Shown one piece after another: positions 8,939-18,260 of a stretch of DNA of 64,000 nucleotides. This DNA comes from Rhizobium sp. 18055. GTDB taxonomy: Bacteria > Pseudomonadota > Alphaproteobacteria > Rhizobiales > Rhizobiaceae. Each line of letters begins with the position of its first letter. Positions within the stretch are counted from its first letter, which is position 1. The notes beneath the pieces are model-generated. The model ran no database searches. It was not told the origin of the DNA and saw only the letters and a program-made list of their open reading frames with translations. A program made the position numbers and the translations under genes. The DNA lies in the NCBI RefSeq assembly GCF_902706285.1, contig NZ_CACSKD010000001.1, positions 496,001-560,000 of the forward strand, read 5' to 3'.

Positions 8939-10249
8939 CTACTCGGCGGGGCGGGCGACCGGCCCATCGACAAATTCCTCAGCAAGCTTTGACGCCCTGC
9001 CCAGATCGAAAACGATCTCGCGTCGCATCCGCCGGAAATAGGCGTAGGCCAGGCCCATGCCGAGGCAACACAGGGCTCCGTTTGTGAAGATCGATACCCA
9101 GACACCGAATTGTTCGGCGACGAAGCCCGTCAGCATAGCCCCGATCGGCGAGGAGCCGGTGATCAGCAAATGCACCATGGAGGCGAAGCGGCCGCGCATG
9201 TCGGGCGGGGATTGAAGCTGCAGCGAAGCGCTGACGGAGGCCGAGAAGGTGACGGCAGAGGCGCCAACGACGACAAAGAGGCCGCAACTGAGCCAGAGGT
9301 TATCCGTCAGGGATATGGCGATCAGCATAAGGCCGAAGCTGAGGCCGGAAAGCAGGATGCGCGGCACAGACGGTGCGCCACGGCTCGTCAGCAGAAAGGC
9401 AGACACGAACGAACCGGTCCCGAGGCAGGAGTTGAGCAAGCCGAATTCGGCTGCGCTCGCATGCACGAGGTAGTTGGCGACAAGCGGCACAATCGTCGTG
9501 AAATTCTGCCCGAACATGCCGATAAAGGCTGTGGCGATCAGCAGGAACAGAATTGTCGGCGTCTTGCGGGCATAGGAAACGCTCTCGCCGATCTGCATCA
9601 GCACGCTGCGCTTGCCGGAAAAGCGCGTTGGCTGCAGCTCGCTGCTGCGGATCAGCACCAGAGCGAGCAGAATGGCGGCGAAGGTCAGGGCATTGAGCAG
9701 GAACGCTGTTCCGACACCAAAGATCGCGATCACGACACCCCCGATCGCCGGGCCGACGATCCGGCCGAGATTTTGGATCATCGATACTAGCGCAACGGCA
9801 TTCGGCACACTTGGAAGATCGACCAGCTCACTGACGAATGCCTGCCGCAGAGGGGTGTCCAGCGCGTTGATGACGCCGAGCGTCAGCGCAAGACAATAGA
9901 CATGCCAGATGGTCACCGTGTTGGTTGCAACCAGAATCCCGAGCACCAAGGCCTGCACTGCTGCAAACGCCTGGGTGAAGAACATCAGCTTTCGTCGCGG
10001 AAACCGGTCGGCGACGGCGCCGCCGATGAGCGCGAGCAACATGATCGGCAGAAACTGCAGTGACGCGACGGTGGCCAGCGCCAGTGACGAATTGGTCAGC
10101 TTCAGGACAAGCCATCCCTGCGCCGTCGTCTGCATCCACGGTCCGGTCACCGATACGAGCAGACCGAAGAAGAAGATCCTGAAATTGCGGATACAGAGTG
10201 CAGGAAATCGGCCGGCCAGGCGGCCGGGTGCAATCGAGGCAGCCATCAT
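8939..10249 (-). CDS. MFS transporter (EntS/MFS_3 type exporter)
   Basis: A 436-residue inner-membrane protein with about twelve hydrophobic helices. The first is FRIFFFGLLVSVTGPWMQ, and loop 2-3 carries the MFS signature GGAVADRFPRRK. The pattern is that of the enterobactin-exporter-like MFS_3 group, which are usually drug or metabolite exporters. The start lies 7 bases from the stop of the carbon-nitrogen hydrolase gene, so they are probably co-transcribed. Its role in the cluster may be export of a product or of a toxic analogue. Confidence 0.88.
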   Translation of the reverse strand: MMAASIAPGRLAGRFPALCIRNFRIFFFGLLVSVTGPWMQTTAQGWLVLKLTNSSLALATVASLQFLPIMLLALIGGAVADRFPRRKLMFFTQAFAAVQALVLGILVATNTVTIWHVYCLALTLGVINALDTPLRQAFVSELVDLPSVPNAVALVSMIQNLGRIVGPAIGGVVIAIFGVGTAFLLNALTFAAILLALVLIRSSELQPTRFSGKRSVLMQIGESVSYARKTPTILFLLIATAFIGMFGQNFTTIVPLVANYLVHASAAEFGLLNSCLGTGSFVSAFLLTSRGAPSVPRILLSGLSFGLMLIAISLTDNLWLSCGLFVVVGASAVTFSASVSASLQLQSPPDMRGRFASMVHLLITGSSPIGAMLTGFVAEQFGVWVSIFTNGALCCLGMGLAYAYFRRMRREIVFDLGRASKLAEEFVDGPVARPAE

Positions 10250-10256
10250 TCACCTG

Positions 10257-11126
10257 TCAAACAGCTGCTCTCATGACGTATTCGTCCGGCTTCCGGTTCA
10301 CGTCGAACCCCCAGCGCTCACGGATTGACGCTTGCCGCTCGAGATCGATCTCGGCGACGACGAGCTCATCCGTCATGGTCTTCGCCTTCTTGATAATGGC
10401 GCCGTCGGGACCGATGATCAGGCTGCCGCCGATGTAACGCATGCCGTTTTCGACACCTGCCTTGCCGGCCGCGATCACATAGGTCCCGTTGGAATAGGCG
10501 CCGCCGCACATGGCAAGCTCGGAGGCGCGACGTGCGCTCGAAAGCGTGTTGCTCCCCATGACAGGCGTATTGTAGCCGACACAGACGATGTCGGCACCAT
10601 TGAGTGCGAGCGAACGATAGGCTTCGGGAAAGCGCCTGTCGTAGCAGATCAGTCCGCCGAGCTTGATCGGATCTGTGTCGTAGACGCCGAAGCCCAGATC
10701 GCCGGGTGCGAAGTAGCGCTTTTCCAGGATGGTGACTTCGCCGCTCGGCTTGGGTTCGACGAAACCGGGTATGTGCACTTTTCGGAACGTGCCCACGTGC
10801 CTGCCGCTCTTGTCGATGAAGGCCATGGAATTATAAACACCCTGACCGGTCAGTTCGGCAAAAGGCAGCACGATGGCCATACCGTGCGCCTTCGCCTTTG
10901 CCGACACGGCGGCAATCGCGGCGTCATTGTCCGCCTTGGCGGCATAGAGCTCGGCACGATCATGCACCGTTGCGCCGAAATAGGGCGTCAGCGCCAGCTC
11001 CGGCAGCACCACCAGCCTGACCTGCTGTTCCGCTGCCTGATCCAGCAAGGGAAGAATGCGCGAAACCGTAGCCTCAATGCTGCGGCTGGCTGGGCCAAGC
11101 TGTAGTGCGGCGGCAAAAAACGTCAT
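10257..11126 (-). CDS. Carbon-nitrogen hydrolase, N-carbamoyl-D-amino-acid amidohydrolase-like
   Basis: A 289-residue nitrilase-superfamily enzyme with all three catalytic residues: Glu in LPELALTPYF (about residue 43), Lys in FRKVHIPG and Cys in LICYDRRFPE. The segments LEKRYFAPGDLGFGVYD and GYNTPV closely follow D-carbamoylases of Agrobacterium and related bacteria, which convert N-carbamoyl-D-amino acids to D-amino acid, CO2 and ammonia. It is somewhat shorter than those enzymes (about 304 residues). It lies next to an isochorismatase-fold amidohydrolase that could act on a similar carbamoyl compound. Function as a C-N hydrolase is firm; the D-carbamoylase call is by resemblance recalled from memory. 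Confidence 0.85.
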   Translation of the reverse strand: MTFFAAALQLGPASRSIEATVSRILPLLDQAAEQQVRLVVLPELALTPYFGATVHDRAELYAAKADNDAAIAAVSAKAKAHGMAIVLPFAELTGQGVYNSMAFIDKSGRHVGTFRKVHIPGFVEPKPSGEVTILEKRYFAPGDLGFGVYDTDPIKLGGLICYDRRFPEAYRSLALNGADIVCVGYNTPVMGSNTLSSARRASELAMCGGAYSNGTYVIAAGKAGVENGMRYIGGSLIIGPDGAIIKKAKTMTDELVVAEIDLERQASIRERWGFDVNRKPDEYVMRAAV

Positions 11127-11165
11127 GATGCGGTCTCTCTCATGCCATGGAATATCGGGAGGAAA

Positions 11166-11855
11166 TCAGGCCGCGGCACTCGCTACCGAAGCACTCTCGC
11201 TGATCTGCCGCAGCGCCTCGTCCGCCGAGATCACGTCGCAGATCTTGAACTGCATGTCGAAGAGTGCCGCGGCATGAGACATCTCGATGCGGTCGAACAC
11301 CGCCTCCTCGATCACCTGCATCTTGTAGCCGAGCGCCATGCCCTCGACGCAGGTTGCACGCACGCAGCCGCTGGTGCTGTTGCCACCGACAAGCAGGCCG
11401 TCAACACCGAGATTGTTGAGCATCATATGCAGGTTGGTGAAGGTGAAGCAGCTCGGCGTCTGCTTCTCGACGAGGAACTCGCCGGGCTGCATCGCGACCT
11501 CGACAGGTATCTCTGAATTCACGTTCAATGCGCTGAAGTTGTTCGACGGGTCGGCCGCAGGCAAACCGCTGATACCGTAGAAGACATGCTTGGAATAGAT
11601 GACCGGCATGCCTGCAGCACGCGCAGCGCTGAGCAGGCGCTGCTGATATGGAATTGACTTCCATGCATGCGGGCCACACGCGCCGGAGTACACGTCGAGC
11701 TGCTCGTAGATCGGCTTGTCGAAGCCGCAGGCAGTCACCTGCATGTCAATCAGCAACAGGGCATTGCGCTGGCCCGGACCATTGGCCACCCGTGGCTTAC
11801 GTACCGCCATGACCTTCTTGTCATCCTCGGAAAGAAATTTGTCCCAGACTGCCAT
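11166..11855 (-). CDS. Isochorismatase-family amidohydrolase (RutB / N-carbamoylsarcosine amidase-like)
   Basis: A 229-residue cysteine hydrolase of the isochorismatase fold. The catalytic triad is visible: Asp in LLIDMQ, Lys in VEKQTPSCF and Cys in NSTSGCVRATCVEG. The ATG at 11855 follows a purine-rich GAGGAAGAGG stretch and is preferred to the start 12 codons upstream. The Ser-Gly-Cys-Val-Arg loop is typical of amidohydrolases such as ureidoacrylate amidase RutB and N-carbamoylsarcosine amidase rather than of true isochorismatases. With the RutA-like and RutF-like genes in the same window it supports a ureide or pyrimidine-like degradation theme. Confidence 0.85.
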   Translation of the reverse strand: MAVWDKFLSEDDKKVMAVRKPRVANGPGQRNALLLIDMQVTACGFDKPIYEQLDVYSGACGPHAWKSIPYQQRLLSAARAAGMPVIYSKHVFYGISGLPAADPSNNFSALNVNSEIPVEVAMQPGEFLVEKQTPSCFTFTNLHMMLNNLGVDGLLVGGNSTSGCVRATCVEGMALGYKMQVIEEAVFDRIEMSHAAALFDMQFKICDVISADEALRQISESASVASAAA

Positions 11856-12009
11856 CCGCCTCTTCCTCTGCATTATCAACAACTGCAGCAAACTTAGCTT
11901 CGGCGGTCACATGTGGCGAATGGCGATTTCTTCGGTCGCGGATGAGAAATGCTCAGGTCTCCGCATTCGCTTGTCGTGCGTCCAACAGCGATCGACGACG
12001 GGGACAGCC

Positions 12010-12957
12010 TTACAGACTGCGGGTTCTCTGCCAAGCCGCTGCCAGGCGCTCCGGCTGGTGACGGCGGCCGATCAGGACGACCTTGTTGTCGCTCTCCGAT
12101 GGCGCGCCCGCCAGCAGCTCCAATGGTTGGACATGGCCGGCGACAGACTGAAACAGAAGCCGCCCACGAGACGATGCGACAACACCCTTTGCGCGGATCA
12201 GATCACCGCCGTGTCGATGCAGAAGGGCAGTCATGAAGGCCCCGAAAGCATGCCAGTCGGATGGATCGACCGGGTTCTCGCCGAGTTGCAATGTCACTGA
12301 GCAAAGTGGATCGTCGTCTGACTGGAATTCGAAGCTCACATGTCGCGGTGACGGCATCACCGGGAGTTGCTGCTCCTTGCCAAACGCGTAGGCCCTGACA
12401 GGCGCCACCGGATTGAGCATCCCGATGAGATGGATCATATCCGCAAGATCATCGGGGGAACACACATCAACCTTGGTCAATGCGATCTCGTCTGCACTCT
12501 CCACCTGCGAACGGGCGAGGCCATCGCCGAGGAGCCGTGCAAAGCCATTCCGAGCATCGACCGCAACGATTACGCTTTCAAGGCGTAGATGGCGTTTGAG
12601 GACGGGATCGTCCAGGATTGCCCGGACAATCCGGGCGGGCTGCGCGATGCCGCTCGTCTCCATCAGAATGGTCCTGTTCGGATGTTCGCCACGCCCATCC
12701 TTGGTCCGATCGTTGCAAATCTCGTGCAGCACCGCCAGAAATTCATCGAGCCGTTCGCAACAGGCGCATCCGCCGGCCACCACCTTCAACGTTTCGGCGC
12801 GCTCGAGGAGATACTCGTCGACCGCCACCTCAGCCATTTCGTTCAGCAGGATGATCGGGCGATCCGCCTGTTCGAACAGCCGGTGGCGCAGCCAGGTGCT
12901 TTTGCCCGCACCGAGAAAGCCGCCGAGAATCGACAGGGACATCAGCGCCTGCGTCAT
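12010..12957 (-). CDS. COG0523 (CobW/CobN-P47K) family GTPase, probable metallochaperone
   Basis: A 315-residue G3E-family GTPase. Walker A is GGFLGAGKST at the N-terminus, the metal-binding CxCC motif is seen as GGCACCE near residue 65, and the guanine-specificity motif is LTKVD. Family members deliver metal to a client enzyme or respond to zinc, cobalt or iron limitation. Its ATG overlaps the stop of the small gene at 12954 (ATGA), so the two are translationally coupled. The nearby deacetylase and dipeptidase are metalloenzymes and are possible clients. The metal is not known. Confidence 0.88.
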   Translation of the reverse strand: MTQALMSLSILGGFLGAGKSTWLRHRLFEQADRPIILLNEMAEVAVDEYLLERAETLKVVAGGCACCERLDEFLAVLHEICNDRTKDGRGEHPNRTILMETSGIAQPARIVRAILDDPVLKRHLRLESVIVAVDARNGFARLLGDGLARSQVESADEIALTKVDVCSPDDLADMIHLIGMLNPVAPVRAYAFGKEQQLPVMPSPRHVSFEFQSDDDPLCSVTLQLGENPVDPSDWHAFGAFMTALLHRHGGDLIRAKGVVASSRGRLLFQSVAGHVQPLELLAGAPSESDNKVVLIGRRHQPERLAAAWQRTRSL

Positions 12958-13247
12958 GCCACCGGCTCTGACGGCTCAGCCAACGGGTCGTAACGCCCTC
13001 CCGTCCAGGCGTTTACGGTCGCCCAGACGTCATCGAAATTGCGGCAGATGGCGCGCTTGCCGGTGGCCGTGGTCAGCAGGAAGTCGGGAGAATTGAGCTG
13101 CGATTTCACGCCGATGCGATAGGGGCGCAACATCGACGAAATGATCCGCGCCATCGCCATCCGCGTTGCCATGCGCGCGTGCGGCGACGTGTCCGCGGCA
13201 TCCGTCCATTGGCCGGCCAGTTGAGGATAGCCACAACCCGCGCACAT
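12954..13247 (-). CDS. Small conserved-looking protein with N-terminal CxxC, coupled to the COG0523 GTPase
   Basis: A 97-residue protein not assigned to a family. The ATG at 13247 has AAGGA about 8 bases upstream and gives an N-terminus MCAGCGYPQ, so a CxxC pair sits at the very start. The middle is basic with several Met and Arg residues, and the C-terminus contains DDVWATVNAWTGGRYDP. No signal peptide or membrane segment is seen. The stop overlaps the start of the GTPase gene by ATGA, which supports translation and suggests a physical or functional partner, such as a metal-receiving protein. Function unknown. Confidence 0.65.
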   Translation of the reverse strand: MCAGCGYPQLAGQWTDAADTSPHARMATRMAMARIISSMLRPYRIGVKSQLNSPDFLLTTATGKRAICRNFDDVWATVNAWTGGRYDPLAEPSEPVA

Positions 13248-13314
13248 CTGCACATCCTTTCAGAATTGGAGAGTGCCGAGGATTGCAGTTATCCTCGGCA
13301 ACGTCGGGCATGCT

Positions 13315-14214
13315 TCAGATGACGGCCGGCCGCTTCTTGCCCGCGAAGGGGAAGCGAGCACGAAAATCGTCGGCAATCGTTTCGAACGGCTGCCATTCGA
13401 TGCCGGAATGCGTGTTGATATGGTCGATCAGGCGTTCGAGCATCATCAGCACCTGAGGACGGCCGGCAACATCGGGATGGATGGTGAAGCAGAAGGCTGC
13501 GTAGTCCATCTCGCGATAAACCCAGTCGAACTGCTCGCGCCACATATCCTCGATGTCGCGGGGGCTCACGAAGCCATGGCTGTTCGGCGCAGCCTTCATG
13601 AACATCATCGGCGGCAGATCGTCGACATACCAGTTTGCACCAATATCGACGAGATCGATTTCGTCGCCATGGATCATCGGCTTCATCCAGCTCGATGCCG
13701 GCTGCGTGTAGTCGATCGTGTTCCACCGATCGCCCACCCGGGCATAGAACGGCTGGAAATCGCGGTAACCTTGGCTGTGGTCGTAGGAGAAACCGTATTT
13801 CTGCAGCAATGCGGCCGTGTTCACCGACATCTCCCACCATGGGGCCACGTAGCCGCGCGGCTTCTTGCCGCTGAGCGCCTCAATCAGCTCGATCGACTTC
13901 GCCAGCACATCCTCTTCCTGCTGCAGCGTCATGGCGATCGGATTCTCGTGCAGATAGCCATGCGCACCGATTTCGTGACCCGCGGCCACGATCATGTCCA
14001 TTTCCTTCGGGAAGCTTTCGAGCGAGTGCCCCGGGATGAAGAACGTGTTCGTCATCCCGTATTTCTTGAACAAGCGCAGGAGGCGCGGAATTCCCACCTC
14101 GGTTGCGAAGACACCGCGCTGGATATCCGAGGGGCTATCTCCGCCACCGTAGGATCCGATCCAACCCGCGACGGAATCGATATCCACTCCAAAACTGCAC
14201 TTGATCGACTTCAT
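13315..14214 (-). CDS. Polysaccharide deacetylase-family protein (PgdA/PuuE-like)
   Basis: A 299-residue NodB-homology enzyme. The metal site is visible as [10 protein letters not shown] near the start and [14 protein letters not shown] (His-x4-His). Segments such as [22 protein letters not shown] and [20 protein letters not shown] follow the Helicobacter HP0310 / PuuE-type group, whose members include peptidoglycan deacetylases and metal-independent allantoinases or cyclic-imide hydrolases. No signal peptide is present, so action on polymeric peptidoglycan is unlikely. In this cluster of carbamoyl and amide hydrolases a cyclic amide substrate fits better. The family is firm; the reaction is inferred from context. 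Confidence 0.85.
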   Translation of the reverse strand: MKSIKCSFGVDIDSVAGWIGSYGGGDSPSDIQRGVFATEVGIPRLLRLFKKYGMTNTFFIPGHSLESFPKEMDMIVAAGHEIGAHGYLHENPIAMTLQQEEDVLAKSIELIEALSGKKPRGYVAPWWEMSVNTAALLQKYGFSYDHSQGYRDFQPFYARVGDRWNTIDYTQPASSWMKPMIHGDEIDLVDIGANWYVDDLPPMMFMKAAPNSHGFVSPRDIEDMWREQFDWVYREMDYAAFCFTIHPDVAGRPQVLMMLERLIDHINTHSGIEWQPFETIADDFRARFPFAGKKRPAVI

Positions 14215-14397
14215 ACCGGCGTCCCCTTTTTTTGCCTTGCGACCGACAGGCTACAAGACCGGGGACATGTTTGGCCAGCCATCCGGCTGACAGATTTTTC
14301 TTGGTCCCGAGCCCGTGCCTTCCGGGGCGACGGGGCTGAGCGCAATTATGAAACACCGCCGAGTGATCGCTTCGTCTGGATCATCAGGAGATGAACA

Positions 14398-15435
14398 TCA
14401 GGCCGACCAGCTGCGGCCAAGCACATCGACCCAATTGCGCCAGGCAATCTTGCCAAGTTCTTCATCGTTGAAACCGTGGACGCGAAGCGCTTCGATCAGC
14501 CGGGGAAGGCCCGCGGCATCCTTCAATTCGGCGGGGATCGTCGTCCCGTCGAAATCCGAACCAAGCGCGACATGATCGATACCGATCCGGTCGGCAATGT
14601 AGGCGACGTGCCGCACAAGCAGATCAAGAGAGGTGTTGGTATCCCGCACGCCATCGTCGCGCAGGAACAGGACGCCGAAATTGATGCCGGCGAGCCCGCC
14701 GGTATCGCGGATCGCGTCGAGCTGGCGATCGGTCAGATTGCGGCTATGAGGGCAGAGCGCATGCACATTCGAATGCGATGCGACCAGCGGCGCCTTCGAC
14801 AAGGCGGCAATGTCCCAGAAGCCCTGTTCGTTCATGTGCGACAGATCGACCATGATTTTCAGCTCGTTGCAGGCGCGGATCAGATCCCTGCCCGCCTCGG
14901 TCAAGCCCGGCCCGATATCCGGCGTCGAGGGGAAGCGGAAGGGCACGCCGTAAGCGAAGATGTTGGGCCGGCTCCACACCGGACCGAGCGTGCGCAGGCC
15001 TGCCTGGTGCAGCACGTAAAGCGCGTCCAGATTTCCGGCAATCGCCTCGGCACCCTCGATATGGAACACGGCGGCGAAACTGCCGGCATCCATCGAGCGC
15101 CGGATATCCTCAGCACTGCGGCACACGGTCAGCGCGCCGTTCGATCTGCTCTCGATATCGAACAGCAGCCGCGCCATCGCCAGCGTTTCATTCAGGGCAT
15201 CCGGCTGGGCAGGCGTTGGGAAATCGCCGTTGGCGTCCTTGGTCATGCTGGGCGAAGGAACGTAGATGGCGCAAAGGCCGCCGGCCAGGCCGCCCGCGCG
15301 GGCCCGCGGCAGATCGATGTGGCCGGACGCTTCACCCTCCAGAAACGGCGTGATCGGGTCTTCAACTCCGCTGCGGTGCAGACGCAGCAACGCGTCGTTA
15401 TGGCCGTCGAACACTGGAACGAGAGAATTCGGCAT
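14398..15435 (-). CDS. Membrane-dipeptidase-family (M19) dipeptidase
   Basis: A 345-residue zinc dipeptidase of the renal-dipeptidase family. Metal ligands are recognisable in FDGHNDALLRL (HxD), FHIEGAEA (bridging Glu), VDLSHMNEQGFWD and VASHSNVHALCPHSRNL, followed by LGSDFDG. M19 enzymes tolerate D-residues at the C-terminal position of dipeptides. The ATG at 15435 removes a 13-codon extension that is unlike the family. It is divergent from the Dpp-type importer at 15652, so imported dipeptides are the likely substrate. No signal peptide is seen, which places it in the cytoplasm. Confidence 0.9.
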   Translation of the reverse strand: MPNSLVPVFDGHNDALLRLHRSGVEDPITPFLEGEASGHIDLPRARAGGLAGGLCAIYVPSPSMTKDANGDFPTPAQPDALNETLAMARLLFDIESRSNGALTVCRSAEDIRRSMDAGSFAAVFHIEGAEAIAGNLDALYVLHQAGLRTLGPVWSRPNIFAYGVPFRFPSTPDIGPGLTEAGRDLIRACNELKIMVDLSHMNEQGFWDIAALSKAPLVASHSNVHALCPHSRNLTDRQLDAIRDTGGLAGINFGVLFLRDDGVRDTNTSLDLLVRHVAYIADRIGIDHVALGSDFDGTTIPAELKDAAGLPRLIEALRVHGFNDEELGKIAWRNWVDVLGRSWSA

Positions 15436-15651
15436 CTTTTCAAAAATCCTGAGACAAGCCTGAAGGTCGCACAATCTCTAAGGTATGTCGGCGCCGGGCC
15501 ACAAATGCAATCCGCGCATAACCCTTGCGAAAAACGGAATTGGTCGCCCCGAAACCTGCCTGATAAGAGGCGTGATCAAAATTGCGGCAAAGCCATGCAG
15601 ATCTCTGTCGTCTGCACGGCCGGTCTTCGGATCATCAAAAGGGGAATTAAA

Positions 15652-17250
15652 ATGGTATCAAGACGCAACTTCCTGATCGGCGGCGCAGCCCTGCCCTTCC
15701 TGTCCTACATCGATCTGGCAGAGACAGCCTTTGCAGCCACGCCGAAGGACATTCTCGTTGTCGCCCAGCAGCTCGACAACATGACCAGCCTCGACCCGCA
15801 TGAAGGTTTTGAGGCCGTTGGCGGCGAGATGATCAGCAACATGTACCAGAAGCTGGTACGCGCCAACAGCGACAAGCCGGACGAGGTCGATCCGGTCATC
15901 GCCGCCTCCTGGGAAGCGGACGCAGACGGCAAGGTCTTCACCTTCAAGCTCGCCGACGCAACCTTCTCCTCCGGCAATCCCGTAACGGCTGACGACGTGG
16001 CATTCTCGCTGCAGCGCGCCATCAAGATGAACAAGAGCCCGGCCTTCATCATCAACCAGTTCGGCTTCAATGCCGAGAACGTCGAAAGCCGGATCGTCGC
16101 TACCGACGCCAAGACCGTGACGCTGACGACCGAAAAGCCGACGGCAATTTCCTTCCTGCTGTTCTGCCTGTCGGCAAACATTGCAGCCATTGTCGAAAAG
16201 AAGACCGTTCTTGCCAACGAAGCCAATGGCGATCTTGGCAATGCCTGGCTGCAGAAGAACAGTGCCGGCTCCGGCTCGTTCCTGCTGCAGGCCTGGAAGC
16301 CGAGCGAAAGCGTGTCGCTGACCCTCAACGAACACGGCCCCTACAAGGGCAACCTGAAGCGCGTGGTCGTGCGTCACGTGGTCGATCCGTCGTCGCAGAT
16401 GCTGATGCTGCAGAAGGGCGACGTCGATATCGCTCGCGACCTCACCTCCGAGCAGATGAAGGCGCTGAAGACCGACGAGGACGTCGTGCTCGTGCGCAAG
16501 CAGATCGCCTCGCTTGTGCTGATCTCGCTGAACCAGAGCAATCCCAACCTTGCCAAGCCGCAGGTATGGCAGGCCGTCAAGTGGGCACTCGACTACGAAG
16601 GCATGCAGCAGAACATTGTTCCGCTGACCCACGAAGTGCACCAGAGCTTCGAGCCTGCCGGCTTCCCCGGCACCGTCGATGACGCGCCGTTCAAGAAGGA
16701 CGTCGCCAAGGCAAAGGCGCTGATGGCCGAAGCCGGTCTTGCAGATGGCTTCGACATCACCATGGACCACTATTCGGCGCAGCCCTATCCTGATCTCGCG
16801 CAGGCGATCCAGGCCAACCTCGGTGAAATCGGCATCCGCGTGAAGCTGCAGTCTGCCGAGAACCGCCAGGTTCTGACCAAGATGCGCGCCCGCCAGCACG
16901 AGATGGCGCTGTCGGCCTGGGGCACGGACTATTTCGACCCGAACTCCAATGCCGAAGTGTTCTGCATCAACAAGGATAATTCCGACGGCGCCAAGACCAA
17001 GCCCTTCGCATGGCGCTCCAGCTTCAAGAGCGACGACTTCACCGCCAAGGCTGAAGCCGCACGCGACGAGAAGGACCCGGCAAAGCGCCTGGAACTCTAC
17101 GCAGCGCTGCAGCGGGACTTCATGCAGAACAGCCCGTTCGCCGTGATGTTCCAGACGACGAAGACAGCTGCCTGCCGCAAGAACGTCGAAGGCTTCCGCC
17201 TTGGCGCGCTGTCGGAAGGCAACTCCTACCTGGAGACCAAAAAGGCGTGA
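15652..17250 (+). CDS. Tat-exported dipeptide-type ABC substrate-binding protein
   Basis: A 532-residue extracellular solute-binding family 5 protein (DppA/OppA type). The true start is the ATG at 15652, preceded by AAGGGG; the same frame is open for another 392 codons upstream, but that part is antisense to the dipeptidase gene. The N-terminus has a twin-arginine motif (SRRNFLIGGAALPFLS) with cleavage expected after AFA. The body has the family segments SLDPHEGFE and FTFKLADATFSSGNPVTADDV. It leads a five-gene importer operon. Nearby D-aminopeptidase, D-transaminase and M19 dipeptidase genes suggest D-residue peptides as ligands. Confidence 0.93.
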   Translation: MVSRRNFLIGGAALPFLSYIDLAETAFAATPKDILVVAQQLDNMTSLDPHEGFEAVGGEMISNMYQKLVRANSDKPDEVDPVIAASWEADADGKVFTFKLADATFSSGNPVTADDVAFSLQRAIKMNKSPAFIINQFGFNAENVESRIVATDAKTVTLTTEKPTAISFLLFCLSANIAAIVEKKTVLANEANGDLGNAWLQKNSAGSGSFLLQAWKPSESVSLTLNEHGPYKGNLKRVVVRHVVDPSSQMLMLQKGDVDIARDLTSEQMKALKTDEDVVLVRKQIASLVLISLNQSNPNLAKPQVWQAVKWALDYEGMQQNIVPLTHEVHQSFEPAGFPGTVDDAPFKKDVAKAKALMAEAGLADGFDITMDHYSAQPYPDLAQAIQANLGEIGIRVKLQSAENRQVLTKMRARQHEMALSAWGTDYFDPNSNAEVFCINKDNSDGAKTKPFAWRSSFKSDDFTAKAEAARDEKDPAKRLELYAALQRDFMQNSPFAVMFQTTKTAACRKNVEGFRLGALSEGNSYLETKKA

Positions 17251-18260
17251 ACCGTCGTCTCAAAAGCATTGCCGCGACACTGAGCAGCGTCCTCCTGACG
17301 CTGTTCGGCCTGACCGTGCTCACCTTCCTTATTGGGCGGGTGATGCCGGTCGATCCGGTCATTGCCGCCGTCGGCGACAATGCACCGGAGGACGTCATTC
17401 TCCGTGCGCGGGCAGAGATGGGACTGGATCAGCCATTGCCGATCCAGTTTCTCCACTATCTGAACCAATTGCTCCATGGCGATCTCGGCGTGTCGGTGCT
17501 GACCAGGAACCCGGTGTCGCAGGATATTGCCCGCTTCTTCCCGGCCACGTTCGAACTGGCCACCGCAGCGCTTATCCTCGCAGTGGTGATCGGCGTTCCG
17601 CTTGGCGTATGGGCGGCGGTCCGGCAAGGCTCGTTTACCGACCAGGCAATCCGTGTCGTCTGCCTTGCCGGCCATTCGGTGCCGGTGTTCATGCTGTCGC
17701 TGATTTCGCTGCTGGTGTTCTATTCGGCACTCGACATCGCGCCCGGCCCCGGCCGTCAGGACATCATCTATGATGGCATGATCGCTCCCATCACCGGCAT
17801 CCTGACGATCGACACGCTGGTTGCCGGCGATTTCGGTGCCTTCTGGGACGCGCTTGCCCATATGGCGCAGCCGGTCATCATTCTCGCCTATTTCTCGATG
17901 GCCTATATCGCCCGCATGACGCGCGCCTTCATGATCGACGCGCTGAAGGGTGAATACATCATCACCGCACGCGCCAAGGGACTGTCGCTCGCAACCGTCA
18001 TCTGGGGGCACGCCTTCCCGACCGTTGCCGTGCAACTCGTTACCGTGCTGGCGCTGACCTATGCAGGCCTTCTCGAGGGTGCTGTCGTCACCGAGACGGT
18101 GTTCTCGTGGCCGGGCCTCGGCCAGTACCTCACCGTATCGCTGATGAATGCCGACATGAACCCGGTCGTCGGCGCAACGCTTCTGATCGGCCTGATCTAT
18201 GTCGGCCTCAACCTGCTCGCGGACCTTCTCTACCGCGTCCTCGATCCTCGGGTACAATAA
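17247..18260 (+). CDS. Dipeptide-type ABC transporter permease (DppB type)
   Basis: A 337-residue inner-membrane permease. The start overlaps the stop of the binding-protein gene. The N-terminal helix and the long first periplasmic loop (IGRVMPVDPVIAAVGD onward) are typical of DppB/OppB. The EAA-type loop is visible as GEYIITARAKGLSLATVIWG, followed by YAGLLEGAVVTETVFSWPGLG, a strongly conserved DppB block. It pairs with the next permease; TAATG at the junction indicates coupling. Confidence 0.93.
   Translation: MNRRLKSIAATLSSVLLTLFGLTVLTFLIGRVMPVDPVIAAVGDNAPEDVILRARAEMGLDQPLPIQFLHYLNQLLHGDLGVSVLTRNPVSQDIARFFPATFELATAALILAVVIGVPLGVWAAVRQGSFTDQAIRVVCLAGHSVPVFMLSLISLLVFYSALDIAPGPGRQDIIYDGMIAPITGILTIDTLVAGDFGAFWDALAHMAQPVIILAYFSMAYIARMTRAFMIDALKGEYIITARAKGLSLATVIWGHAFPTVAVQLVTVLALTYAGLLEGAVVTETVFSWPGLGQYLTVSLMNADMNPVVGATLLIGLIYVGLNLLADLLYRVLDPRVQ

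Noticed and set aside
14476..15651. Long in-frame extension of the peptide-binding protein upstream of 15652
   Set aside because: It is antisense to the M19 dipeptidase, shows no family likeness, and a twin-arginine signal with a ribosome-binding site begins at 15652.
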